From Chitinophagaceae bacterium (GTDB taxonomy: Bacteria > Bacteroidota > Bacteroidia > Chitinophagales > Chitinophagaceae), in contig JADJTY010000003.1 in NCBI GenBank assembly GCA_016710935.1, positions 496,001 to 560,000 on the forward strand: a DNA stretch of 64,000 bases, read 5' to 3'. This document shows positions 7,895-17,613 of the stretch, piece by piece. The position numbers were made by a program, and so were the translations under genes. Positions within the stretch are counted from its first letter, which is position 1. Each line of letters opens with the position of its first letter. The notes beneath the pieces were generated by a model. It was not told where the DNA came from and ran no database searches. It saw nothing but the letters and a program-made list of their open reading frames with translations.

Positions 7895-8890
7895 ATGGGA
7901 ATTTTAAATTTTGTTAAACCAGATAAAATCGTTCTTCAGAAAGCAACCGAGTTTGAAGCCATCTTCGAATTCCGTCCGCTGGAACCAGGTTATGGTGTAA
8001 CTATCGGTAATTCTCTTCGCAGGGTGTTGCTGAACTCTTTAGAGGGTTATGCCATCATCGGTATTAACATTGCCGGTGCCGACCATGAGTTTGCTACCTT
8101 AAAAGGTATTACTGAAGACGTTACTGAAATAATCTTAAACCTGAAGCAGGTTCGTATCAAGAAGAAAGTTGAGCATGAAGTAAACGTGGAAAAAGTTACA
8201 CTTTCTATCAAGAACAAAACTGAATTCACTGCAGGTATGATCGCTGAAGCGTCTCCTACATTTGAGATCATGAATCCTGAATTGCTGATCTGTACTATGG
8301 ACAGCAGCGCCAAACTGGATATCGAGATCACCATTGGTAAGGGCCGTGGTTATGTTCCTGCAGAAGAGAACAAAGAAAAGAATTCTCATTTTGGATATAT
8401 CCCGGTTGATGCTATTTATACGCCGATCAAGAACGTAAAATACGCTATTGAAAATACCCGTGTTGAGCAACGTACCGATTTTGAAAAACTGATCATGGAA
8501 GTGGTTACCGATGGTACTATTCACCCGGAAGATGCTGTGAAGCAGGCCAGCCGTATTTTAATACAGCACCTGATGATCATCACTGACGAGAATATTACTT
8601 TTGATACCAAAGAAGATAAGAAAGAAGACCTGGTTGATGAACAGACTTTACAGTTACGTAAAGTATTGAAAACACCATTGGAAGATTTAGACCTTTCTGT
8701 ACGTGCCTTCAATTGCTTAAAGGCTGCCAAGATCAACTCACTGAGCGAACTGGTACAGTACGAACAGGAAGACCTGATGAAATTCAGAAACTTTGGCCAG
8801 AAATCTTTAAGTGAAATTGAGCAGGTGTTACACGAAAGAGGTTTGAGTTTTGGAATGGATCTGAGCAAGTTGAAATTAGATGATGAGTAA
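7895..8890 (+). CDS. rpoA: DNA-directed RNA polymerase alpha subunit
   Basis: 331 residues. The alpha N-terminal assembly domain (about 1-230) contains GYGVTIGNSLRRVLLNSLEG. A linker precedes the C-terminal domain (about 255-322) with its helix-hairpin-helix pair, including CLKAAKINSLSELVQYEQ and FGQKSLSEIEQVLHERGL. It scaffolds polymerase assembly and contacts upstream DNA and activators. Cotranscribed with the ribosomal genes. Confidence 0.98.
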   Translation: MGILNFVKPDKIVLQKATEFEAIFEFRPLEPGYGVTIGNSLRRVLLNSLEGYAIIGINIAGADHEFATLKGITEDVTEIILNLKQVRIKKKVEHEVNVEKVTLSIKNKTEFTAGMIAEASPTFEIMNPELLICTMDSSAKLDIEITIGKGRGYVPAEENKEKNSHFGYIPVDAIYTPIKNVKYAIENTRVEQRTDFEKLIMEVVTDGTIHPEDAVKQASRILIQHLMIITDENITFDTKEDKKEDLVDEQTLQLRKVLKTPLEDLDLSVRAFNCLKAAKINSLSELVQYEQEDLMKFRNFGQKSLSEIEQVLHERGLSFGMDLSKLKLDDE

Positions 8891-8991
8891 TAAAACAATT
8901 GGCAATTAGCAATATGCAATTAGCAAGTATTCAATAATAAGTAGCTTACAATTCCTGACACGGTGTGAGGGAAATTTAAAACTAAAATGTC
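8891..8991 (+). repeat. rpoA-rplQ intergenic word repeat
   Basis: 8894-8926 holds tandem, imperfect GGCAATTAGCAATATGCAAT words like those between the earlier ribosomal genes, followed by a short unremarkable stretch before rplQ. Confidence 0.5.
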
Positions 8992-9531
8992 ATGCGTCAC
9001 GGAAACAAAGGAAATAATTTAAGCAGAACGGCTTCTCACAGAAGAGCCCTGTTAATGAACTTAGGCTGCCAACTGATCACTTACAAAAGGATCACTACCA
9101 CATTGGCTAAAGCAAAAGCTTTACGTGTTTACATTGAGCCATTAATCACTAAAACAAAGAACACAGCAAGTAAAGAGGCTATCATGCACAATCACCGTAT
9201 TGTGTTTAGCTATCTGAACGATAAAGCTGCAGTTAAAGAATTGTTTACTGTAGTTGCTCCAAAAGTTGCTGCCCGTCCGGGTGGTTACACACGTATCATC
9301 AAGTTAGGTGCAAGAACCGGTGATAACGCTGAAATAGCGATGATCGAACTGGTTGACTTTAACGAGATCTACGGCAAAGGTGTTACTTCTGCTGCTGAAC
9401 CAGCTAAGAAAACACGTCGTGCCGGTGGTGCTAAGAAGAAAGCTACCGATGCAGAAGCAACAACTGAAGCAGCTGCTGAAGATAGTTCGACTCCGCTCAC
9501 TACTGATACAGCAACTGAAGAAAAAGCATAA
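8992..9531 (+). CDS. rplQ: Large-subunit ribosomal protein L17 (bL17) with C-terminal extension
   Basis: The conserved L17 core spans about residues 1-120 (MRHGNKGNNLSRTASHRRAL…). It is followed by a roughly 60-residue low-complexity tail of Ala, Lys, Thr and Glu (for example KKKATDAEATTEAAAED). Such tails are common in Bacteroidota. Last gene of the operon; a strong terminator follows within 30 bases. Confidence 0.97.
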   Translation: MRHGNKGNNLSRTASHRRALLMNLGCQLITYKRITTTLAKAKALRVYIEPLITKTKNTASKEAIMHNHRIVFSYLNDKAAVKELFTVVAPKVAARPGGYTRIIKLGARTGDNAEIAMIELVDFNEIYGKGVTSAAEPAKKTRRAGGAKKKATDAEATTEAAAEDSSTPLTTDTATEEKA

Positions 9532-9556
9532 GCTTGAAACTAACAGTTTATATAAG

Positions 9557-9590
9557 GCTCCCCCTACACAGTGTAGGGGGAGCTTTTTTA
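9557..9590 (+). terminator. Terminator of the ribosomal operon
   Basis: GCTCCCCCTACAC (9557-9569) pairs with GTGTAGGGGGAGC (9571-9583), followed by six T residues. A very stable stem in an AT-rich region. Confidence 0.95.
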
Positions 9591-9666
9591 TTGTATTCAC
9601 AATGTGAAAAATTTTATTTGCTTATAACCCCATTATATTCTTTTCTTTGCAAAACCTTTATAATTA

Positions 9667-10765
9667 ATGTCTCTTTCACAAACAACCCCAGCCATTTTAA
9701 TTTTAGCCGACGGAACTGTATTTAATGGTACTGCATTTGGCAAAACCGGTACTGCCACAGGCGAAATATGTTTTAATACCGGTATGACAGGCTACCAGGA
9801 AGTGTTTACCGATCCCAGCTATTACGGCCAGGTTCTCATCATGAATAATGTACACATTGGTAATTACGGTGTAAAAGCTGCAGATGTGGAAAGTGACAGC
9901 GTAAAAGTGAAAGCCGTAATTGGCCGCAACCTGGAAGATAAATACAGCCGTTTTATGGCAGATGCTTCTTTGCAGGACTATTTTGAAGCACAGGGTGTAG
10001 TAGCTATTGATGGTATTGATACCCGTGCTTTGGTGGCTCATATACGTAGACAGGGTGCGATGAATTGTATTATTTCTTCAGAGATCACTGATGTAGCACA
10101 ACTGCAAAAATTATTGAATGAAGTGCCTTCAATGGATGGCCTGGAACTGGCATCAACAGTGAGCACCAAAGAATCCTATTTTTTGGGAGACGAGAAAAGT
10201 GATCTGCGTATTGCAGTACTCGACTTCGGTATCAAGAAACATATTGACTTGTTTGGTGGAAAGAGGCGCTTATGTAAAAGTGCACAATGCCAAAACCAGT
10301 TTTGAAGAACTGGAACAATTTAAACCGCATGGCTATTTTATCAGCAATGGCCCCGGCGACCCGGCACCGATGGATTATGCAGTAAAGACAGTGAAACAAA
10401 TTTTAGCTGCCGGTAAACCTTTATTTGGTATTTGCCTGGGCCACCAGTTGCTGGCACTCGCCAACGATATCCCTACATTTAAAATGCACCATGGTCACCG
10501 TGGATTGAACCACCCGGTAAAAAATATCATCAGTGGTAAATCGGAAATTACCACACAGAACCACGGCTTTGGTGTAGACCCTAAAGCGGTAAGAGCAAAT
10601 GCCAATGTTGAGATCACCCATGTTAATTTAAACGACGACAGTATTGAAGGCATCCGTATAAAAGATAAAAAAGCCTTCTCAGTACAATACCATCCAGAAG
10701 CTACACCAGGTCCACACGACAGCAGGTATTTGTTTGATGAGTTTATCGGGATGCTGAATAATTGA
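9667..10765 (+). CDS. carA: Carbamoyl-phosphate synthase small (glutaminase) subunit, frameshifted in this sequence
   Basis: It hydrolyses glutamine and passes ammonia to CarB for carbamoyl phosphate, used in pyrimidine and arginine synthesis. The N-terminal domain (ADGTVFNGTAFGKTGTATGE…) is read in one frame to about 10240, and the class I glutamine amidotransferase domain (ERGAYVKVHNAKTSFEE…) in another. The break is at the A run after DFGIKK, where two A residues appear to be missing. Catalytic Cys is in FGICLGHQLLALA and the His/Glu pair in SVQYHPEATPGPHD. Combined length is about 366 residues, normal for CarA. rplQ-carA adjacency is usual in this phylum. Confidence 0.92.
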
Positions 10766-10888
10766 TCATACATTGAAAATTGTTCATTGCCCGCAGGATG
10801 CCGTGCAAACATTGTATATTGAGAATTATTTGGCGCCATAAAATAATGTTCAATAATCAACGCTCAATATTCAATACTCAATTCAAAC
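10766..10888. repeat. carA-aroQ intergenic word repeat
   Basis: Imperfect repetitions of CATTGAAAATTG, CAATATTCAATACTCAAT and similar words on both sides of a short unrelated core (10795-10840). The left and right parts are partly complementary. Confidence 0.45.
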
Positions 10889-10897
10889 ATGCTGGTC

Positions 10898-11311
10898 ATG
10901 AAAATTGCAATCTTAAACGGTCCAAATTTAAATCTGCTTGGCAAACGTGAAGTAGATATTTATGGAGCAGAATCTTTCGATAATTATCTGAAGACCCTGC
11001 AGGAGAAATATGCCAATATCGAAATTTCCTATTTTCAGAGTAATGTAGAAGGGGAGTTGATCAATGAAATTCAGCGATTGGGTTTTAGCTCTGATGGAAT
11101 AATTTTAAACCCCGGTGGCTACACACATACTTCAGTTGCACTGGGCGATGCCATTGCTGCCATTACCACCCCGGTAATTGAAGTGCATATCTCCAATATT
11201 TTTGGAAGAGAAGATTTCAGGAAGTTGTCTCATGTTTCCGGAAAAGCAAAGGGTGTTATCAGCGGCTTAGGGCTGAAAGGATATGAACTGGCGCTGAAAT
11301 ATTTTCTATAA
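10898..11311 (+). CDS. aroQ: Type II 3-dehydroquinate dehydratase
   Basis: 137 residues from MKIAILNGPNLNLLG, typical of the small dodecameric enzyme of the shikimate pathway that converts 3-dehydroquinate to 3-dehydroshikimate. Family motifs: NGPNLNLLGKRE, active-site Tyr in DIYGAESF, NPGGYTHTSVAL, and catalytic His in EVHISNIFGRE. An in-frame ATG three codons upstream is less likely because the first strand starts at MKIAIL. Confidence 0.96.
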   Translation: MKIAILNGPNLNLLGKREVDIYGAESFDNYLKTLQEKYANIEISYFQSNVEGELINEIQRLGFSSDGIILNPGGYTHTSVALGDAIAAITTPVIEVHISNIFGREDFRKLSHVSGKAKGVISGLGLKGYELALKYFL

Positions 11312-11565
11312 CTACATCGTTCTGATAAAAAGAATACTGCAAAAGCAACTGCGAAAAGCACCACAGAATACATAATGATCCCCGGCGTATTCGATTTGCC
11401 TGTTTTACTGTTAAAAGTGTACTTGCAATCATCGCATTTAGTGTGGTGCAATAATTTAGGTCCCAAAACACCACCCCACCAAGTATATTTTACTTTAGAT
11501 ACGGTTTTGCTGCCACATTTAGGGCAAACAATTTCATTTGCAAATTCGTTAAGTTTATCCTGCAT
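11312..11565 (-). CDS. Small zinc-ribbon membrane protein
   Basis: It starts MQDKLNEFANEIVCPKCGSK. A CPKCG…CDDC zinc ribbon (about residues 14-46) is followed by one membrane helix (IIMYSVVLFAVAFAVFF). As written the frame runs on through the end of aroQ to 11230. One extra T in the run near 11325-11330 would instead end the protein at a TAG at 11312-11314, exactly abutting the aroQ stop, which fits the error pattern of the neighbourhood. Function unknown. Confidence 0.65.
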
Positions 11566-11633
11566 AAAATAGTTTTGTATCAATAAATGTACAAACTAAA
11601 CGCTGAGAGTTTTAATTTTTGCAAATTTTTATG

Positions 11634-12258
11634 CTACAAAATAACCCGCAGTAATAAAGCGTAACCGGTATCTTCTTTGGGATTATCTGCAACAGTAACC
11701 ACATGCAGCCCGGATGCCGACCACACTGTAAACAGGTCGCCTTTTTTGTGCTTTACCATCGCTTTATCAAGTTCAGGTAGCATAACCCCTTGTATAAACC
11801 AACCAAGGTCTCCTCCTTTACCCGAAGATTGAAGATCCGCACTGTAAATACTTGCCTGTTCCGAAAATGTACTGGTTTTATTTTCTATTTTCCACATAAT
11901 GTTTAGGGCCAGCGATTCTGCAAAGCTCTTTTCAAAAACTGCCGTATCAATCAGTATGTGTTTGATATGATAAAAAGTATTAGGGCCTTCACCAATATTT
12001 TTACGAGAATATTTTCTTTTTAAACGGGCCGTATGTTTTACCAACCTTACCATGATAGGCCAGGCTGTCGGATTTACCCATAAATTGTCTGGTGCTTGCC
12101 ACAGTTACCGTATCAATAAAATATTTTTCTTCAGTACATATTTTACAAAACCAATGGGGTTTTGGGTGGTGTCTAATATCTTTTTAATCTGGGCAAGGGT
12201 TTGGCTTTTTGCAGAAAAATAAGGCCGGTAAAAAAAAAAGGGAAACAAGCTTTTTCAC
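11634..12258 (-). CDS. Exported parvulin-type peptidyl-prolyl isomerase, frameshifted in this sequence
   Basis: Joining frames gives a protein of about 205 residues. It has a signal peptide (start probably GTG at 12258; VKKLVSLFFFTGLIFLSAKS), a linker, and a PpiC/parvulin domain with HIKHILIDT, SADLQSSGKGGDLGWF and LPELDKAMVKHKKGDLF. Such proteins assist folding of secreted and outer-membrane proteins in the periplasm. Frame breaks occur near 12205, 12125 and 12030. The gene starts right at the edge of the G/C homopolymer block, so its 5' end is uncertain. Confidence 0.7.
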
Positions 12259-12297
12259 AGTAGAAATTTAAAGGGTAAAGATAATGAAACAAATTTC

Positions 12298-12545
12298 AGC
12301 AGAGGGGGGGGGGGGGGCGGTTTGGGGCTTTGGGGATGGTTTTTTTGCCTTTTTGGGTCGGGGGGCCCGGGGGGCCGGCCCCAAAACCCCCCCCCCCCCC
12401 CCCCCTCTTTTATTTTTCCCAAAAAGGGGAAAAAAAACCCCCCCCCGGGGCTCCCCCCCGTCCGGGGGGGGGGGGGGCTCCCCCGGGGGTTGTCCCCCCC
12501 ACAAAACCCCACCAAAACCCCGGGGGGGGGGGAAGGGGTGAAGAA
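12298..12545. other. G/C homopolymer block, probable sequence artefact
   Basis: A region of runs of G and C up to about 17 bases long (for example around 12305-12316, 12386-12405 and 12460-12477) inside an otherwise AT-rich genome, followed by A-rich sequence to about 12580. Its open frames are only translations of homopolymers. It looks like a low-quality or misassembled junction. The rest of the gap up to 12691 holds nothing I can identify. Confidence 0.75.
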
Positions 12546-12691
12546 AAAAACAAAAAAAAAAAAGAAGGAAAGGAAAGCTTAACTTTTCCTGAATCCGGAC
12601 GGGTTGAATAATAAACTCCTTAGATTCTTAGCAATAGCCTGTTGCGTTTCGAAGTTATCTATAATTCATCACATAGTGCGACATGGTTAGC

Positions 12692-14805
12692 TCATTTCAT
12701 TTTCCGCAACACAGCCTTCACCTGCTTTTTCATTTGGTCCAGATCTGCAAGCTGCTGCTGTATAAAACTATTGTCTTCCAGGCGGCCAATCACTTTATTC
12801 ATCTCTTCATTGGTTTCGTAAACCATTTTTGCGGAAAGGATTGCTGTAGTCTTTTGCACGAGAATCAAAAATGCCTTTGCACATCCATTCTCTAGTTTCA
12901 AGTGCCTGTTTTAATAACACTTTGAGCAATACAGGAGTAAACTGACGCGGAGTAATATTCAGTATTTCAAGAAGTGAGGTATAGGCATGATTTAATTTAT
13001 CGGCAGTATAAGCCAAACCCTGCTGCCTGTAAAAAATCATGCAGTTCAACCCAGCTTTTAACTTTACCCGATTTGATATTACGCTTAACATTTTCTGTTT
13101 CTGCTTTTTGGATCAACTGCCCGCCCACATTAAGCCATTCGCTGCGTTGTATTTTAGCCGACAGCGTTTTTTGAGCGCAGCAAAATCAGCGAATTTATTA
13201 TTGTTGATATGCTGTAAAATTTCCATCACACCATAATACTGAATGAGTTCTTTAAAAATCAACATGGCTTGTGGTACTTTATGCAGTTCGGTCTTTCTTT
13301 TGAGTTTTCCCAACCGGATACAATTGCTGTACCGGCATCATCAGCCTTTAACTGCCCGAGTATTTTAAGCGCATCAAACATTTCATTGATGGTATCCGGC
13401 GCCAGGTAATTATATTCTATATGCTGTATCTTTTCTGTCCTTCGGTCACGGGCGTTATACTTCCATTCGTTACGTGCAAGTGCATACATGTTGTATATAA
13501 ACCAGTAGCCGGGAACTACCACCAGCTTATTATTGGTAACATCATTGCTTACCAGGCTAAAAGGTATTTGTATATTCAGTTCTGCCGGAAAATCGCCTTT
13601 GGCAATTATGGTGAATGCTGCAAATTTTGAATTATGTTTTAAACTTACACAAAGGCCCGGCCAAAAGCCACGCCCGGCAACAATTTCACCATCTGCCGCC
13701 CGGCTGTTGTGGTTGCTGCCAATGGTGGCACCGGCAGCTATATTGCTTTGTCCCATTACCAGTGCTGCACATAAAAATGAATTGTTGTGATGCTGCTCAT
13801 GCGATGGAAAGATCAATGAATTTAAAACCTCGCAGCAGGAAATGGTGGAGTTATTACCAAGATAAGAGTTGATCAACCTGGCGCCATATTTCAACTGCGA
13901 ATGCGAAGCCATTACAAACCTTACAGCTTTTACACCATAAAATATGCGGCAGCCATAACCTACAATACCATTTACCAATTCGCAACCTTCGCCTATTTGC
14001 GACGTTCTTTTTTCGTCGCTGTTAACGGTTATGTTTTTTAATTTATTGGCACCTTTAAAATAAGCATCGGTACCCACCCAAACATCTTTAATGATCTTAC
14101 AGTTTTTTATAACTGTCCTGTCGCCAACCTTGCCATAATAGCCACGTTGTTTATCATAGCGTTTCTCTGTAAATTCTTTAAACTTATTTAGCAAGGCATC
14201 ATCTTCCCTGTACTTACTCCAAAGCCAGGCATCGCCTGCCAGCATACCGTTAAAAGGAATTACGCTGCGGCCACCAGCCTCGTTGCACAATTCCATCCAA
14301 ACCCTTGTCTTTTCTTCTTCACCATCTTTTAAAATACCATTACCAAATTTTGAATAATCGGTGGTAGCCAGTTCATTTACATTGGCAATCATTACTTCGT
14401 TGCCAATAATATAATGACTGAGATAATTTACATTATCAATACAAACATTATTTCCCAAATCGCTGCTGATGATGGTGCTGTTGTAAAGCCCCACAGCCAT
14501 GCGCAGGTTATGAAACTCTAAATAAAAAGGTTCTAATTTTCCAATGCGTACCAGACCATAAAATTTACAATTCCTTACCAGTTCGGGATTGAACTGTTTT
14601 GCAACAAAGATCTTATCCCAGTCATCAGATGTGTTGCGGTTACGGATGAGGGTCTCAATATCTAATGCAGTAAGTTTGCGGTAATCAATTCCGTTTTTGT
14701 TATGCAGGTTCCTTAAATGGTATTCATCCTTACCTTTTGGAATATATTTTCATCTACAAAGTTGTAGCCAAGATTATTAACCGGATGTTTTTTGATGATG
14801 TTCAT
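12692..14805 (-). CDS. DUF4954 family protein (left-handed beta-helix), frameshifted in this sequence
   Basis: The reconstructed protein is about 700 residues, the usual size for this Bacteroidota family. The centre (14500-13300) has hexapeptide-repeat character (NNVCIDNVNYLSHYIIGNEV, IGEGCELVNGIVGYGCRI), as in sugar-nucleotide acyl- and uridylyltransferases; the helical C-terminus ends QLADLDQMKKQVKAVLRKMK. Frame changes are seen near 14736 and 13300 (each one A missing on the coding strand) and near 13130, 13050 and 12850. Start at MNIIKKHPVNNLGYNF preferred; an in-frame ATG about 29 codons upstream is possible. The role is unknown; glmS upstream on the same strand suggests sugar metabolism, which is inference. 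Confidence 0.8.
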
Positions 14806-14992
14806 GAACGAATGATAATTGGGTAATTGATAATGGATAATTCCATCCCGGTAATTGCTGAATGCTGATTTGCATACGATCATTTTCATTTATTCAAGTT
14901 AAGATTAACTGAGAAAAAGAAATCCTGCAAAAACATGATCAATTACCCCTTTTCGCGACATGCAGGCATTATTAAATTATCCATTCAAACGT

Positions 14993-16824
14993 TTATTCTA
15001 CAGTAACTGATTTTGCAAGGTTTCTCGGTTTATCTACATCAACGCCTTTAGCAATACCCACGTAATAGCTTAACAGCTGCATGGGTATAGTGCTCAACAT
15101 GGGCGCAATAATTTCATCGGCTTCCGGTATGTAAAATACATCATCTGCCATACCCGGGATCACTTCATCACCTTCGGTAATTACTGCGATCACTTTTCCT
15201 TTACGGGCCTTTATTTCCTGGATATTGCTTACAATTTTTTCGTGGTAAGAATCTTTGGTAGCAATAAATACAACCGGTAAATTCTCATCCACCAGCGCTA
15301 TTGGGCCATGTTTCATTTCGCAGCAGGATAACCTTCGGCATGTATATAAGAGATCTCTTTTAATTTTAAAGCCCTTCCAATGCAATCGGGAAATTATATC
15401 CACGGCCCAGGTACAACGCATCAGATGCACCTTTGTATTTTAGGCAATTGCTTTTAAAGCATCTGCATTTTTTTAAATGGCGTTTACTTTTTCAGGAACA
15501 GCATCTAACTCAAGCAATAAATTTTTATATCGTTCATCACTAATGGTTCCTTTTTCTTTTGCAATTTTTAATGCCATCATGATCAATACTGCCAACTGGC
15601 CTGTAAATGCTTTGGTAGAAGCCACACCAATCTCAGGACCGGCATGTGTATAAGCACCACCATCGCTGATACGGGCAATGGATGAACCAACCACATTCAC
15701 CACACCAAAAATAATGGCACCGTTTTCTTTGGCTCTTTCAATGGCCACTAAAGTATCAGCGGTTTCGCCGCTTTGCGAAATAGCAACAATAATATCTCCT
15801 TTGTTAACAATCGGGTTACGATACCTGAACTCCGATGCGTATTCAACTTCAACCGGAATACGGCAAAGCTCTTCAATGATATATTCGGCCAATAACGCCG
15901 CATGCCAACTGGTACCGCAGGCCACCATAATGATGCGTTGGGCATTTTTAAAATGCTCAATATTATTCTGAATTCCGCTCATGGTAATAGTACCTGCAGT
16001 TGCATCCAGTCTTCCTCTTAAACAATCATGTATGGTGCTGGGCTGTTCAAAAATTTCCTTCAGCATAAAATGATCGTAACCGCCCTTTTCAATTTCGGCC
16101 AGTTCCATATCAAGCTTGGTAACAAAGGGAGTAATTTTTTCGTTACCCAGGTTTTTTAAGATCAGTTCATCGGGCCTTACAATGGCCAGCTCATAATCAT
16201 TTACATAAACTACTTCCTTGGTGTGTTCCAGCATGGGCGATGCATCTGATCCTAAAAAATGTTCGCCTTTGCCAACACCAATCACCAGCGGACTTCCTTT
16301 ACGTGCTGCAATGATCGTATCCGGACTATCTGCATCCAATAACAAAATAACATAAGCACCGGTAACTCTTTTTAGTGCCACCCTTACTGCTTCTTCCAGG
16401 TCGCACTGGTTATTCTCTTTAATATCTTCAATAAATTCAACAACACTTCGGTATCTGTATCGCTGGTAAAAACATAGCCCTTATTACTCAGTTCTTTTTT
16501 TAACTGGGCGTAGTTTTCAATAATGCCATTGTGTATCATGGCTAATTTGCCACTGGCGGATGTATGTGGATGGGCATTCCTGTCGCTGGGCTCGCCATGC
16601 GTCGCCCAGCGGGTGTGGCAAATGCCGGTATGTGCATGCAGGTCCTTCACCTAAATAGATTCTTCCAATTCTGCAACACGGCCTTTCTTTTTGTAAACTT
16701 TTAAACCGCTATTGAGCAAAGCTACACCGGTACTGTCGTAACCCCGGTATTCCAGTCTTTTTAAACCGGTAATTACAATCGGGTAAGCTTCTTTAGGGCC
16801 AGTGTAACCAACAATTCCACACAT
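14993..16824 (-). CDS. glmS: Glutamine-fructose-6-phosphate aminotransferase (isomerising), frameshifted in this sequence
   Basis: It makes glucosamine-6-phosphate, the entry to peptidoglycan and LPS amino sugars. The N-terminal glutaminase begins MCGIVGYTGPKEAYPIVI, with Cys2 as nucleophile, and contains CHTRWATHGEPSDRNAHPH. Two SIS domains follow (AISQSGETADTL, GVASTKAFTGQ), ending in the conserved KPRNLAKSVTVE. Total length about 610 residues is standard. The sequence shows an in-frame TAG near 16651 and frame changes near 16435, 15473, 15430, 15395 and 15330. An essential enzyme with all its motifs preserved is unlikely to be truly inactivated, so sequence errors are the better explanation. 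Confidence 0.9.
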
Positions 16825-17077
16825 ATAATTACTTTTTTATATCCCCTACCCAAAAGGTAATAATGCGAAGATGATGTTTTATTTTTGTGGGCCCGGCGTA
16901 AGTAATAATATTTAGCTTTCCTGGCGTCCTCACTCTTGTACCATATCGCTACTACTGAACTGCCGGTAAAATCTATCGTGCAATTTAGCAAAAATGTACG
17001 CATTTAAGCATTTTGCAAACCAAACCTAAACCGGCTTTGGTATCAATTAACTAAATTGGATTATTAAAATCGCCAGT

Positions 17078-17585
17078 ATGAAATATTTATTTATTTTTTT
17101 AGCCTTAGTTGGTTTACAAAATAGTGCAAATGCACAACAGGAGCCCGGCATTACCAAAATCTTTATTGTACGCCATGCCGAAAAAGAATCTGGCAAAGAC
17201 CCCTTATTAACCGCTGCCGGTAATGCCCGTGCAGGCGACTTAATGCGTACATTACAAAATGAAGGCATACAGAAAATTTATGTAAGCCAGTACCGCCGAA
17301 CTCAAAATACCGGCGACAGTTTAAGGTCGCAATTAAAATTGATACGGTTCATTATCCAGCTGATACCTTGTGCGATAATCTCATTAATGCCATTATGGAG
17401 CATCGTGATTTTGGAAAAACCATTTTAATAATCGGCCACAGTAATACTCTGCCACAAATTATCAGAAAACTTGGCGTTACTGATTATCCTTACTGGTGAT
17501 ATTGCCGATAATGAATTTGATAATTTGTTTGTGATAACATATAAAAAGAAAAGGCGAAGTTGAAGAAGATGAAGTATGGGGCTAA
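17078..17585 (+). CDS. Exported histidine-phosphatase superfamily protein, frameshifted in this sequence
   Basis: A signal peptide (MKYLFIFLALVGLQNSANAQ) is followed by the phosphohistidine motif FIVRHAEK. After a frame change near 17335 the second catalytic region follows (ILIIGHSNTLPQII). A second break near 17497 leads to DIADNEFDNLFVITYKKK. The end is either TGA at 17561 or, with one more indel, TAA at 17583. Phosphatase of unknown substrate, in the periplasm or on a membrane. Convergent with mgtE. Confidence 0.75.
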
Positions 17586-17613
17586 GTCGGGTGCTTCGGC
17601 GGCGATGCAATAA

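Noticed and set aside
8135..8919. Long antisense ORFs opposite rpoA
   Set aside because: They are shadows of a confidently identified gene with no protein-like motifs of their own.
12255..12611. Several overlapping open frames rich in Gly, Pro and Lys on both strands
   Set aside because: They are translations of G, C and A homopolymers in the probable artefact block and have no domain-like composition.
16651..16653. In-frame TAG in glmS, together with the in-frame TAG at 51263 in the DUF2306 gene, as a sign of stop-codon recoding
   Set aside because: Both lie in genes that also contain frameshifts in the low-quality intervals, and no recoding signal or suppressor tRNA is seen. Sequence error is simpler.
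16773..17003. Minus-strand ORF upstream of the glmS start
   Set aside because: It contains the first glmS codons only in another frame. The true glmS N-terminus MCGIVGYTG is read from 16824, and the ORF has no recognisable features.
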